Assembly (NCBI GenBank): GCA_021808195.1
Contig: JAKBCE010000008.1
Location: 1-64,000 of the forward strand
DNA length: 64,000 bases
Reading direction: 5' to 3'
Source: Pseudomonadota bacterium
GTDB taxonomy: Bacteria > Pseudomonadota > Gammaproteobacteria > Steroidobacterales > Steroidobacteraceae
Shown here: piece after piece, positions 19,282-27,870 of the stretch
How positions within the stretch are numbered: position 1 is the stretch's first letter
Layout of the letters: every line of letters begins with the position of its first letter
The notes under the pieces: model-generated
Told to the model about the DNA's origin: nothing
The model's database searches: none
What the model saw: the letters and a program-made list of their open reading frames with translations, nothing else
Program-made: the position numbers and the translations under genes

Positions 19282-20126
19282 CGCCGCACCTGCACGTTGT
19301 CGATCAGTCGCGCCTTGCCGAGATGCGCCGCCGTCAGCACCACCAGGTGCGCGCTGTCGGCCGTGGGCAGGCCCAGGTCATCGGCGCGGCGGACCGCGAA
19401 ATAATCGGGCCGGAAGCCTTGGCTCTCGAGCGCACGCAAGCCCTCGCGCTCGAGTGCGGCGTAGTCGTGCTCGCCGCCGGCCAACCGCTCGGCTGCGGCC
19501 CGCAGCGCGCCGTGCAGCGCCGGGGCCCGTGCGCGCTCGGCCTCACTCAGGTACTGGTTGCGCGAACTCATGGCAAGTCCGTCGGCATCGCGCACCGTCG
19601 CGGCGGCGATGATACGCATCGGCATGCACAGCTCACTCACCATGCGCCGGATGACGGTGAGCTGCTGGTAGTCCTTCTCGCCGAACACCGCAGCGTCGGG
19701 CTCGACGATGTGCAGCAGCTTGCACACCACGGTCGTGACGCCCTGAAAGTGTCCGGGGCGGAACTCCCCGCAGAGGATGTCGGAGAGCCCGGGCACCTCG
19801 ACCCGTGTGGCGCCCTCGGCGCCATGCGGGTAAATCTCCTCGACATCGGGCATGAACATCAGATCACAGCCGGCCTCGCGCAGCATGTGCTCGTCGCGCT
19901 CGGGGGTGCGCGGATAGTGCGCGAAGTCTTCGTTCGGTCCGAACTGCATGGGGTTGACGAAGATGCTCGCCACGAACCGCTCCCCGTGCGCGCGTGCGGT
20001 CTGGATCAGGCTCATGTGCCCGGCGTGCAGATTGCCCATGGTGGGCACGAACACCACGCGCTCGCCGCGCTGGCGCCACGCGTGCACGGCGGCTCGCACT
20101 TCGGCGATGCGGGTCAGGCGACGCAT
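19278..20126 (-). CDS. panC: Pantothenate synthetase
   Basis: 282 residues. It condenses pantoate and beta-alanine with ATP. The HIGH-like motif is PTMGNLHAGHMSLI (about 29-42), followed by SIFVNPMQFGPNEDF, the ATP-contacting FGEKDYQQL and the KMSKS-like MSSRNQYLS. The start at 20126 lies five bases after the panB stop codon and matches the family N-terminus. It overlaps the queG stop by four bases in convergent orientation. Pairing with panB gives the two committed steps of pantothenate synthesis. Confidence 0.97.
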   Translation of the reverse strand: MRRLTRIAEVRAAVHAWRQRGERVVFVPTMGNLHAGHMSLIQTARAHGERFVASIFVNPMQFGPNEDFAHYPRTPERDEHMLREAGCDLMFMPDVEEIYPHGAEGATRVEVPGLSDILCGEFRPGHFQGVTTVVCKLLHIVEPDAAVFGEKDYQQLTVIRRMVSELCMPMRIIAAATVRDADGLAMSSRNQYLSEAERARAPALHGALRAAAERLAGGEHDYAALEREGLRALESQGFRPDYFAVRRADDLGLPTADSAHLVVLTAAHLGKARLIDNVQVRR

Positions 20127-20130
20127 GGTC

Positions 20131-20958
20131 TTAAAAGCAGTGTTCGGGAGCCGGATAACCGCGCTCTCGCACGGCGCCGACATAACGCTTGATGGCCTCG
20201 AGGTTATCGCCCGCGCCGGCCATAAAGTTGTGCACGAAGCGCGGCTTGCGGCCGGTCGTGATGTCCAGAATGTCGTACAGCACGAGGATCTGCCCGTCGG
20301 TATCGGGCCCGGCACCGATGCCGATCACCGGCACGGCGAGCGCGGCGGCGATCGCCTTGCCGAGCGCTGCGGGAATGCACTCGAGCAGCACCACATCGGC
20401 GCCGGCGGATTCGAGCCGCCGGGCGTCCTCGAGCATGCGCCGGCCAGCTTCGTCCTCGCGACCCTGCACGCGAAAGCCGCCGGTCTTGTGCACCGACTGC
20501 GGCTTCAGCCCCAGGTGCGCGCACACGGCGATGTCATGACTGGCGAGAAATTCCACGATCTCGACCTGACCGCCGCCGCTTTCGAGCTTGACCATCTTCG
20601 CGCCGCCCTCCTGCATCAGGCGCACTGCGTTCTCGAGCGCCCGCTCCTTGGTCGGATAGCTCATGAAGGGCAGATCGGCCACCAGGAACGGCCGGTGCAG
20701 CCCGCGGGCCACCGCCGCACAGTGATAGGTCATCTGATCCATAGTCACCGGCACGGTGGTGTCGCGCCCCTGGATCACCATGCCGAGGGAGTCCCCGACC
20801 AGCACGAGGTCGACATCGGCCGCATCGAGCAGGACCGCGAAGCTGGCGTCATAGCAGGTCAGGCAGGCGATCTTCTCGCCCTGCGCTTTCATGCCCGCGA
20901 GCGTAGCCAGCGTGACGGGCGGGCGGTCCGAATCGCGCAGCTGCAGGTGCGTATACAT
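20131..20958 (-). CDS. panB: 3-methyl-2-oxobutanoate hydroxymethyltransferase
   Basis: 275 residues forming a TIM barrel. It makes ketopantoate from ketoisovalerate and methylene-tetrahydrofolate. Conserved parts seen are ACLTCYDASFA at the N-terminus, LVGDSLGMVIQG (metal-binding D), VKLESGG, HLGLKPQS and the glutamate segment VVLLECIPAALG. It is followed immediately by panC and is 12 bp after the deoxynucleoside kinase gene. Confidence 0.97.
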   Translation of the reverse strand: MYTHLQLRDSDRPPVTLATLAGMKAQGEKIACLTCYDASFAVLLDAADVDLVLVGDSLGMVIQGRDTTVPVTMDQMTYHCAAVARGLHRPFLVADLPFMSYPTKERALENAVRLMQEGGAKMVKLESGGGQVEIVEFLASHDIAVCAHLGLKPQSVHKTGGFRVQGREDEAGRRMLEDARRLESAGADVVLLECIPAALGKAIAAALAVPVIGIGAGPDTDGQILVLYDILDITTGRKPRFVHNFMAGAGDNLEAIKRYVGAVRERGYPAPEHCF

Positions 20959-20970
20959 GGCCTTAGTCTA

Positions 20971-21645
20971 CTAGATTGACCGCGCCCCCATCGGGTTGTA
21001 GTACAGCCGCCCGCGCTTCATGCGCCGGATCGCCGCGAACAACTCCTCATAATCCGCCGGGTTGTTGACCGGATCAATGGCCGCGGCGTTGACGATCAGC
21101 AGCGGTGCGGCCTCGTATTCGTGGAAAAAGCGCGCGTAGGCCTCATTGAGCCGCACCAGGTATTCCCGATCGATGTACTGCTCGTAGCCGATGGCGCGCC
21201 GCGCAATGCGCTCGAGCAACACATCGACCGGCGCCTGCAGATACACCACCAGGTCGGGCTTCGGCGGCGCGACCGCGAGACGGCTGCTCACCTGCTCGTA
21301 CAGGGCGAACTCCGCATCATCGAGCGTCACGCGGGCAAACAAGCGGTCCTTCTCGAACAGGTAATCGGCCACGCGCACCGCGGCAAACAGGTCCTGTTGG
21401 TTCAGCCCCGCCAGCTGCTGGCAGCGCTGGAACAGAAACGACAGCTGCGTCGGCAACGCCCCGGCGCGGGGGTTCTTGTAAAAGCGCTCGAGAAACGGGT
21501 TTGCGAGCGCATCCTCCAACACCACCTGGGCGGAGAGGCTCTTGGCGAGCAGCCGCGCGAGACTGCTCTTGCCGACTCCGATCGGCCCCTCGACCACGAT
21601 GAACTGGTGTGCATCGCCTGTCATGGACTCACGTGTGGTGCTCAT
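20971..21645 (-). CDS. Deoxynucleoside kinase family protein
   Basis: 224 residues of the dNK/dGK/dAK P-loop kinase fold. It has VEGPIGVGKSSLARLLA (about 18-34), an FLFQRCQQL segment, a YLFEKDRLFA lid-like region with the catalytic E/D-R pair, and LVVYLQAPVDVLLERIARR (the DRS/ERI region). Such kinases phosphorylate deoxynucleosides for salvage; substrate choice (dG, dA or other) cannot be read. In many gammaproteobacteria a gene of this family sits between folK and panB, as here. It starts six bases after folK ends. Confidence 0.85.
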   Translation of the reverse strand: MSTTRESMTGDAHQFIVVEGPIGVGKSSLARLLAKSLSAQVVLEDALANPFLERFYKNPRAGALPTQLSFLFQRCQQLAGLNQQDLFAAVRVADYLFEKDRLFARVTLDDAEFALYEQVSSRLAVAPPKPDLVVYLQAPVDVLLERIARRAIGYEQYIDREYLVRLNEAYARFFHEYEAAPLLIVNAAAIDPVNNPADYEELFAAIRRMKRGRLYYNPMGARSI

Positions 21646-21651
21646 CCGGCA

Positions 21652-22152
21652 TCATTCTTCGGGTTCGATTCGCCACAAGCCCTCGGGCGCAAGCCGGGCC
21701 TTGAGCTCGCACACCGGGCCGAGCCCAGGCACATCGAGGTCCGGGGCAATATCCGCCAGAGGATACAGAACGAAATTGCGCTCCACTATCCCGGCGTGCG
21801 GCAGCACGAGCTGCGCGCCGCCGCGCCGCTGCGCCCCGAGCACGAGCAGATCGAGGTCGATCCGGCGGGGGCCCCAGCGCGGCCCGTCCCGGCGCCGCCC
21901 GAGGGTCACCTCCAGGGCCTGCAGCGCCGCGAGCAGCGCCTCGGGCTGCAGCCGCGTGAGCAGCGCGGCCACCGCATTGACGAAATCCGGCTGTGCCACC
22001 GGACCGAATGGCCGCGACCGGTACAGCCCCGAGCGCAGCACCGCGCGGGTGTCTGGCAGCGCCCCGAGGCGCTCCCACGCGCCGAGGACCTGTGCGCGCG
22101 GATCATCCAGATTGCTGCCGAGGCCGATGTAGGCCGGCTGCCAGCGCAGCAT
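21652..22152 (-). CDS. folK: 6-hydroxymethyl-7,8-dihydropterin pyrophosphokinase
   Basis: 166 residues, the normal size. It transfers pyrophosphate from ATP to the pterin in folate synthesis. Conserved landmarks are YIGLGSNLDDP at the N-terminus, SGLYRSRPFGP, QPDFVNAVA and GPRRIDLDLLVLG with the two metal-binding aspartates. It follows pcnB by 12 bp, the standard pcnB-folK order. I see no fused folate domain. Confidence 0.96.
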   Translation of the reverse strand: MLRWQPAYIGLGSNLDDPRAQVLGAWERLGALPDTRAVLRSGLYRSRPFGPVAQPDFVNAVAALLTRLQPEALLAALQALEVTLGRRRDGPRWGPRRIDLDLLVLGAQRRGGAQLVLPHAGIVERNFVLYPLADIAPDLDVPGLGPVCELKARLAPEGLWRIEPEE

Positions 22153-22164
22153 CGTGCGGGCCGC

Positions 22165-23682
22165 TCAGGCGCCGCCCGAGCCGGAACTCGGGCCGGCGCG
22201 GCGCCGTCCGCCCCGCCGTCGGCGGCGGCCCTTCTGTCCGGCCGGACGCTCGCTCGGGGCAGCGAGCGCATCGGCCATGCGGCCCTGCTCCTCCGCGGAG
22301 GCGGCCTGCACGTCGGTCCACCATTGCGCCCGCTCGGCGGAGGCCAGACCAAATTGTGCGCGCAGCAGCAGCAGGTCGTACCCGGCGCGAAAGCGCGGGT
22401 GGCCGATCAGCCGCAGCGAGCGCCGGCCCCGCGGATACTCCAGACGCGGCTGCAGCGCGAACATCTCGCGCAGACCAAGCGAGAAGCGCTTCGGGATGGC
22501 GATGTGTCGCTGCGCATCGCGTACGGCCTGATCGCAGGCCTCGAGAATTGCACTGATCTCATGCCAGCGCGAGGGCGGCATCGACTCGATGATCGCCGCA
22601 ATCGGCCCATACAGCAGCAGCGCGAACAGAAAGGTCGGTGTCACCGAGCGGCCGGCGCTCACCCGCGCATCGGTATTGGCGAGCCCCTGCAGCAGCAACC
22701 GCTCGACGAGGCTGCCCGGGTGCGCACTCAGGTAGTGCGCCACGTTCGGCAGCAGCGCATCGAGCAGCCCGCGCCGGCGCAGCACCGGCAGACTGCGCGC
22801 GCCGTGGCCGGTGAGAAAGAGCTTGAGCATCTCATCAAAAAGACGCGCCGGCGGCACGCCACCGAGCAGCGTGCGCAGCCGCTCGATCGGCTCGGCACTC
22901 GCCGGCTCGATCTCAAAGCCGAGTTTCGCCTCGAATCGCGCCGCGCGCAGCATGCGCACCGGATCTTCCCGGTAGCGGGTCTCCGGATCGCCGATCAGCC
23001 GCAGGCGCCGCGCGGCGATATCTTCGGCACCGCCGACATAATCCCAGATCGAGAAATCTGCAATGTTGTAATACAGCGCGTTGGCGGTGAAATCCCGGCG
23101 CCAGACATCCTCATCGATGGTGCCGTAGACGTTGTCGCGCAGGATCCGCCCGGTCGCATCGAATTGCCGTTCGAGGTCCGCATCCGGCGGCGGTGCGACT
23201 CGATCCAAGTGTTCGGCCTCGAAGTCAGCCGCATGCACCTCGGTGAGCGGCCCGCCCTGATCGATCATGCCGTCCTCGTCCGCCTCGGCACCTTCCTCCT
23301 CCTCGGCTCCCTCCTCCACCGGCTCCTCGCCCTGCGCCGGTGCGCTCGCGGCCCGGAAGGTGGCGACCTCGATGATCTCCTGGCCGAAGAACACGTGTGC
23401 CAGGCGGAACCGCCGCCCCACCAGACGGCAGTTGCGGAACAGGCGCTTGACCTGCTCCGGCAACGCGTCGGTGGCGACGTCAAAGTCCTTTGGCTCGAGC
23501 CCCAGGAGCAGATCGCGGACGCAGCCGCCGACCAGAAAGCCCTGAAATCCGGCATCACGCAACCGGTACAGCACGCGCAGGGCGTTCGGGGAGATATGCG
23601 CGCGGGAAACGGTGTGCTCCGCCCGCGGAATGATCCGGGGCGGGTTATGGGGCGCTACAGGGCGCAGGTCGGAGGAATTCAA
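22165..23682 (-). CDS. pcnB: Poly(A) polymerase I with an acidic insertion
   Basis: 505 residues. It adds 3' poly(A) tails that promote RNA decay. The nucleotidyltransferase core has FLVGGCVRDLLLG, the metal-binding DFDVATDA (about 72-79) and RRDFTANALYYN. Between the second strand and RRDFTAN is a long extra loop (about 108-165) rich in E and D (EEPVEEGAEEEEGAEADEDG), where the E. coli enzyme has a much shorter loop. The C-terminal tail is very basic (KGRRRRRGGRRR), as in other PcnB proteins that bind RNA. It is divergent from the tRNA-Glu promoter. Confidence 0.94.
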   Translation of the reverse strand: MNSSDLRPVAPHNPPRIIPRAEHTVSRAHISPNALRVLYRLRDAGFQGFLVGGCVRDLLLGLEPKDFDVATDALPEQVKRLFRNCRLVGRRFRLAHVFFGQEIIEVATFRAASAPAQGEEPVEEGAEEEEGAEADEDGMIDQGGPLTEVHAADFEAEHLDRVAPPPDADLERQFDATGRILRDNVYGTIDEDVWRRDFTANALYYNIADFSIWDYVGGAEDIAARRLRLIGDPETRYREDPVRMLRAARFEAKLGFEIEPASAEPIERLRTLLGGVPPARLFDEMLKLFLTGHGARSLPVLRRRGLLDALLPNVAHYLSAHPGSLVERLLLQGLANTDARVSAGRSVTPTFLFALLLYGPIAAIIESMPPSRWHEISAILEACDQAVRDAQRHIAIPKRFSLGLREMFALQPRLEYPRGRRSLRLIGHPRFRAGYDLLLLRAQFGLASAERAQWWTDVQAASAEEQGRMADALAAPSERPAGQKGRRRRRGGRRRAGPSSGSGGA

Positions 23683-23697
23683 TTCTTCGCTTTCTAC

Positions 23698-23725
23698 TTG
23701 AGCAATGGGACAGGATACCTATAAT
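23698..23725 (+). promoter_or_regulatory. Sigma-70 promoter of tRNA-Glu
   Basis: TTGAGC (23698-23703), a 16-bp spacer and a perfect TATAAT (23720-23725) lie about 30 bp before the tRNA. The GC-rich discriminator after the -10 (CCGCGC) is typical of stable-RNA promoters under stringent control. Confidence 0.75.
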
Positions 23726-23753
23726 ACCGCGCTCCTGATGCCGGCCATCCAGC

Positions 23754-23829
23754 GCTCCCTTCGTCTAGAGGCCCAGGACATAGCCCTCTCAAGGCTGTAA
23801 CACGGGTTCGAATCCCGTAGGGAGCGCCA
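23754..23829 (+). tRNA. tRNA-Glu (anticodon CTC)
   Basis: 76 nt including an encoded CCA. The acceptor stem is GCTCCCT / AGGGAGC with discriminator G; the D arm begins TCGTCTAGAGGCCCAGGACA; the anticodon stem-loop AGCC-CTCTCAA-GGCT shows anticodon CTC, reading GAG; and the T arm is CACGGGTTCGAATCCCGTA-like. It closely resembles other gammaproteobacterial tRNA-Glu genes. Its 3' half is the attachment site of the island that follows and is left intact by the insertion. Confidence 0.97.
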
Positions 23830-23830
23830 T
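23786..23830 (+). repeat. attL: 45-bp direct repeat inside tRNA-Glu
   Basis: These 45 bp (starting CTCTCAAGGC, ending GAGCGCCAT) cover the anticodon loop to the CCA end of tRNA-Glu plus one base. They recur exactly at 25942-25986. The flanking bases differ at both ends, so the repeat is bounded, as expected for an integrase core site. Confidence 0.93.
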
Positions 23831-23842
23831 CTTATCAAAGAC

Positions 23843-23962
23843 TTACGAGCGCTCCGCCAGTTCCGTACGAAAACCGTACGAAAAAAGATGGCCGTGGATG
23901 GTCATCGACACCGCCAGACCGGCATGGCTAACAAGTCGCGCGACCTTGCCGCGCAGACCCGA
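23843..23962 (-). pseudogene. Tyrosine recombinase (integrase) C-terminal remnant
   Basis: Read on the minus strand, codons just inside attL give HAGLAVSMTIHGHLFS, which lines up with the box II end of tyrosine integrases (GHxSIxMTxDxYGHLF), followed 12 residues later by a stop at 23843. Upstream codons in the 23843-24040 frame do not give the other catalytic residues, so only the tail remains. An integrase gene directly beside the att site is the usual layout. The match is short; chance similarity is possible. Confidence 0.4.
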
Positions 23963-24424
23963 AACCGTCAAGCGCCTCTTCACTGATTCAGCAGGTGGCG
24001 CGGGAGGAGCGGATAGCCAACCGCGAGCGACGCAGGCCATCGATGCACACCATCTAGCAGCGACCTGTTGACTCGCCGGGCTCGCGACGCACGCTAACCG
24101 GTGGGATCGGCTGCCGAGTGCGAATACCTACCAGAATCGCCATATCCACCTCCCAGTGGCGCTTCCCGTGCGCACTACCCATCTCGTCGCCGACGGCTAC
24201 CCCGCCGTCGTGCGCGTCGCCAGTGAGGCGGCCGACGCTGCGCTGGCAGCCTATCGGCGCGCAGTCAGGAGAGAGCCGACCGCTTGATTGGCGCGAGCAT
24301 GATGCCGCACGAGAGCTCCGCTCCGCGGTTTTCGATTTCGGCCATCCACTCTGAATCACCGGCCAAGAGTGACTTCGGCCATGGTATGTGTCACCTGACG
24401 ATGAAGCGCGTTGTGCTTCGGTGA
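23963..24424. other. Island stretch without a recognisable gene
   Basis: Several short open frames cross this stretch, on both strands (for example 24054-24359 minus and 24168-24287 plus), but none shows a family motif, a good ribosome binding site or a consistent codon pattern. I take it as degenerate island DNA. Confidence 0.5.
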
Positions 24425-24532
24425 TTAAAACCAGCCGCGCAGTGCTTTGCGATCCGGCAAACCGAGCTTCGCCAGCGCATTCTTGACATGGAATTTGACC
24501 CCGTCACGGCTGACGCCAATACACGCCGGAAC
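24425..24532 (-). pseudogene. LuxR-type helix-turn-helix remnant
   Basis: On the minus strand a stop-bounded frame encodes GVSRDGVKFHVKNALAKLGL followed by PDRKALRGWF and a stop. This is the recognition-helix end of a LuxR/NarL DNA-binding domain (VSxxTVKFHVxNxLxKLG). A stop codon five residues before GVS removes the rest of the protein, so it is a fragment of about 33 residues. Confidence 0.65.
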
Positions 24533-24720
24533 TTAGCGATTCGTCATCCCGTGCTGTCTGACATGCGTGACTCGCCACTCAGCCGGCGTAACAACATCAT
24601 CGTGGGACCGCCGTCCTCTTCGCTTCTCACTTGCCCTGAGGGCATCCTAGCGCTTGGCCGCGTCAATTTCCCTCCCCCCGCTCACGACGGTCGCGAACGA
24701 CCGCTCCTGGCCGAGGGTGA

Positions 24721-25008
<288 letters not shown>

Positions 25009-25061
25009 GGAAACGGCTCGGACTGAAGGCGCGTGACCTGCCGACCCGGAAATCGTCTGAA

Positions 25062-25529
25062 TCACTTCCGATGGGATTCTTGGGACCCGGAGGCACCCGG
25101 AACCGGGTCTGTCCACGGATTGAACACCGGAGCGCGCGCCATGAGATATTCCGCCGTGTCCCGCGACACGACGCTCAGCCCGTGATGCAGTCCGGTTGCT
25201 GCGATAATGAGGTCAGGCTGCGAAAAGGTGTGTCCGGTCTTGCGGCCCTCCTCCACTAGCAGGCGCCATTTCAGCATGACGTCCTCCGTGATCGGCAGAA
25301 CGCGCTGCTCGAACATCGGCCGAACCTTGTGCGCCAGCCAGTCGTTCAGTTCGGACCTTCGAGGAAGTTCGGGTAGCTGCTCAATGCCAAAACGGATCTC
25401 GGCCAACGTGACCACGCTGATGTACAGCAACTCGAGCGGCTGACCCGCGATGAACTCGAGCACTTTCGGCTCCGGCCGCCGCCGGCGCAGCTCAGAGAGG
25501 ATGTTGGTATCGAGCAGCCATCCGCTCAC
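25062..25529 (-). CDS. vapC: PIN-domain toxin of a type II toxin-antitoxin pair (VapC family)
   Basis: 155 residues. The PIN fold's four acidic residues are visible: D in LLDTNILSE near the N-terminus, E in SVVTLAEIRFGIE, D in SQPDLIIAAT and D in VVSRDTAEY. VapC toxins are Mg-dependent RNases that cut tRNA or rRNA. The start codon overlaps the antitoxin stop by four bases (ATGA), the normal coupled arrangement. The C-terminal tail past residue 140 is longer than usual and not conserved. It is the one intact module in the island. Confidence 0.88.
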   Translation of the reverse strand: MSGWLLDTNILSELRRRRPEPKVLEFIAGQPLELLYISVVTLAEIRFGIEQLPELPRRSELNDWLAHKVRPMFEQRVLPITEDVMLKWRLLVEEGRKTGHTFSQPDLIIAATGLHHGLSVVSRDTAEYLMARAPVFNPWTDPVPGASGSQESHRK

Positions 25530-25846
25530 AGGACCACGTCACGGACCGGCAGCCGGTCGCGCCGAGGCTCGATGTCGACATCCCGATACGGCGAGGCTTG
25601 CATGGCATCGATCAGGGACCTGCCCGTCATACCGCCTTTGAGGCGGCGAAACTCTTCGGCGGCGATGACCACCACTTCATCACGCCCATGCACGGTGACA
25701 TGCTGCGGCCCCTCGCTGCGCACTCTGCGGACAAGTTCGCTAAAGCGGGCTTTGGCGTCTTGCAGGATCCAGTAACCGGCCTGCCCCTCAGCGACATGGG
25801 ACTTTCGGGATCGGCTTGATGTCTTTGATTTCTCGAATCTGGTCAC
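25526..25846 (-). CDS. Phd/YefM-type antitoxin
   Basis: About 106 residues from the GTG at 25846. The conserved Phd/YefM N-terminal fold is WILQDAKARFSELVRRV followed by GPQHVTVHGRDEVVVIAAEEF. The C-terminal part (LIDAMQASPY onwards) would bind the toxin. The normal start would lie a few residues before WILQ, but the only nearby ATG (about 25797) is in another frame, so either the GTG with a 31-residue lead or a past frameshift explains this. The 95 bp between 25846 and attR must hold the autoregulated promoter; CTAATCTAGTCAG just upstream is a possible operator. Confidence 0.78.
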   Translation of the reverse strand: MTRFEKSKTSSRSRKSHVAEGQAGYWILQDAKARFSELVRRVRSEGPQHVTVHGRDEVVVIAAEEFRRLKGGMTGRSLIDAMQASPYRDVDIEPRRDRLPVRDVVL

Positions 25847-25941
25847 ACTGACTAGATTAGCACAGGGTTGGCCCGGTTTCCACTGGCAGCTATCCGAAGG
25901 CAGAGTCGATCGCCATCGTCCACGGCAATGAGGTTCCTGCA

Positions 25942-25986
25942 CTCTCAAGGCTGTAACACGGGTTCGAATCCCGTAGGGAGCGCCAT
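25942..25986 (+). repeat. attR: second copy of the 45-bp tRNA-Glu 3' repeat
   Basis: Identical over 45 bp to 23786-23830. It lacks the acceptor 5' strand and D arm, so it is not a tRNA gene. It marks the right end of the island. Confidence 0.93.
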
Positions 25987-26199
25987 TAAATCAATGAGTG
26001 AATGGAGTTTCCGCCGCTCGAAGTGACGTCCGCAGCAGCGATTCCCAATCCCGAGCCGAACCGCCCACTCGCCCTCCCCAGGTCCGCGCTATCCAACCGA
26101 CCTGAACTTCCGTCTCCAGTGCAAGGCAACCCCCGCCTCTCGCTCTGAGAATCCGCCGCCATCATCCCAAAACCGAAACATTCGGCCATTCGCCCCTGA

Positions 26200-27192
26200 T
26201 CAGCACATCTTCAGGCCGCTTCCCCGGTAACGCTGGACGGAGCCACCACGGGACAGAGCCGGCTCGGTTTCTTCGGACAGGACGATAAGTGGACGGATGC
26301 GGATTTGCGCATTGAATCAGGCGGGGGCGCCGGAGTCGTCAACGAGCAGCTTGCCGGCCAAAATTGGCGGAATGTGAACAATGAGTTGACTGCAGTTACG
26401 GGCAGCACAGATCCGCACAACCTTGCCGGCGGAATCACCGGAAACGGCAGCAACTCCTTTTGGTATGGCAACAATATTCATGACATAAACAGCGCCTCAC
26501 CCGGTGAGATGCATGGCATCTACATAGACGGCGATGGCTCATATGACATCGCCTACAACGTAATCGGCAATGTCACATACGGCTCTGGATTCCAGGTATA
26601 CGTCAATGGCGGCAATGGCTCTAACTATGGCGACAACGTGACGTTCGATCACAACATGGTGTATGGAATTGCCAAGCATGGCCTCAACATCGCCGACGGA
26701 TCCAGAAATGGATTCGTGTACTACGACAACGTCGTGTACGACACCGCATATGGATGTTTACGATTCAACACAAATACATTGAACGATGCGAAGATCTACA
26801 ATAATACGTTCTACAACTGCAGCACTCATGCGGGCTACGGCGTCGTGTCGAACGACTGGACCCTGCCCTCGAACGCCCTGGACATGGAGAACAATATTTT
26901 CTATGCGAGCAACGGCGGCACCTATGCGGGCGGCAGCGTCGGCATGGCAGGAAATATCGGGATAGTGACTAATAACCTCTTCTACAACGGCTCAGATGGA
27001 GACGGTTGGGATTCGCACCCGATTTCTGGAGATCCACTGTTTGTCAGCACAACGACACCGGACTTCCACCTGCAAAGCGGCAGCCCTGCAATTGGTGCAG
27101 GTTCAACTGCCGTCGCATCCGTAGTCACGACGGACTACGATCTAAAGGCGCGGAGTTCGACGTCCATCGATATCGGCGCATATGCTTATTGA
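26200..27192 (+). pseudogene. Right-handed beta-helix protein lacking its N-terminus
   Basis: The open frame starts right after a stop at 26197 and runs to 27192. It encodes repeated short strands of the pectate-lyase-like beta-helix: NNIHDI, YNVIGNVTYG, HNMVYGI, DNVVYDTAYG, NNTFYNC, ENNIFYA, NNLFYNG, ending in FHLQSGSPAIGAG, the classic closing motif. The first 35 codons (VTLDGATTGQ) already belong to the fold, yet there is no signal peptide and no ATG; the first usable start is TTG 26305. These proteins are normally exported polysaccharide lyases or binders. Composition is visibly less GC-rich than neighbours. It probably lost its 5' end when the island boundary formed; a short product from TTG is possible. 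Confidence 0.7.
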
Positions 27193-27375
27193 GGCATATC
27201 GAGGGAGGGGTGGACGGCGCCTATGGCTTCGCGAAACCGTGCTTGCGTCGAAGTGCGCACGTCGAACTCAATGCGCGGATCGATGGCCAATTTGACCTGT
27301 GCTGCAACGAGTAGGATGCTGAAGGGGTAATCGCGGTGTCTTCGGTAGCCATCAGTTATGGCCGCCGGGTACCGC

Positions 27376-27723
27376 TCAGGTCCGTGCTTCTTCCCCGCCC
27401 TGTGGCCCCCAGAATATCGCCCAGGTCAGCAGGCCTGCCGAGAACTCCACGAACCGATGCGCGGCGCGCGCCGGCACGAACACCACATCGCCGGCAACGA
27501 ATGCGTGCGGCGTGCCCTCGATCTCGAGCAGACCGGTTCCCGTGAGGATCACGTAAAGTTCGTCCTGTTCGTGCGGACTCTGGTAATCCGTGCCTCGCGG
27601 TGCGAACAGCACCACCGACAGAGTGCCGTGCGTCAGGGCCTCGATGTCCCATACGCCTTGCGGCCAATCCTCGCTCGCCGGCAGCGGCAAACGCGCCCGC
27701 CATTCGCTCAGCGATATGCGCAT
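27376..27723 (-). CDS. Small cupin-domain protein
   Basis: 115 residues forming one cupin_2 barrel. Motif 1 is HEQDELYVILTGTGLLEIEG and motif 2 is GDVVFVPARAAHRF, giving the usual H-x-E...H metal ligands. I start at ATG 27723, four bases after AGGAG; the longer frame upstream is not conserved. Single cupins of this type are often sugar isomerases or metal-dependent regulators, but nothing in the sequence or the neighbours tells which. Confidence 0.8.
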   Translation of the reverse strand: MRISLSEWRARLPLPASEDWPQGVWDIEALTHGTLSVVLFAPRGTDYQSPHEQDELYVILTGTGLLEIEGTPHAFVAGDVVFVPARAAHRFVEFSAGLLTWAIFWGPQGGEEART

Positions 27724-27870
27724 CGATACTCCTCGGGAAGTGCTTGTCGAACATGTCATCCATCGCGCTGCGCCAACCCGTCCGGGACTGGCCTCGCTCA
27801 CCCGCCGGCAGTCGGGTGAGCGACTGCGCGCGACGCGCACTGCGACGAGCCGCTGCGACCGGCTCGCCGG

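Noticed and set aside
21121..23724. 867-codon plus-strand open frame across the kinase, folK and pcnB
   Set aside because: Antisense shadow of three recognisable genes.
24168..24287. Short plus-strand frame in the island as a cargo gene
   Set aside because: No recognisable motif, no good binding site, and it overlaps other frames of equal quality.
25942..25986. A second tRNA-Glu gene
   Set aside because: Only the 3' half is present; no D arm and no 5' acceptor strand. It is an att site.
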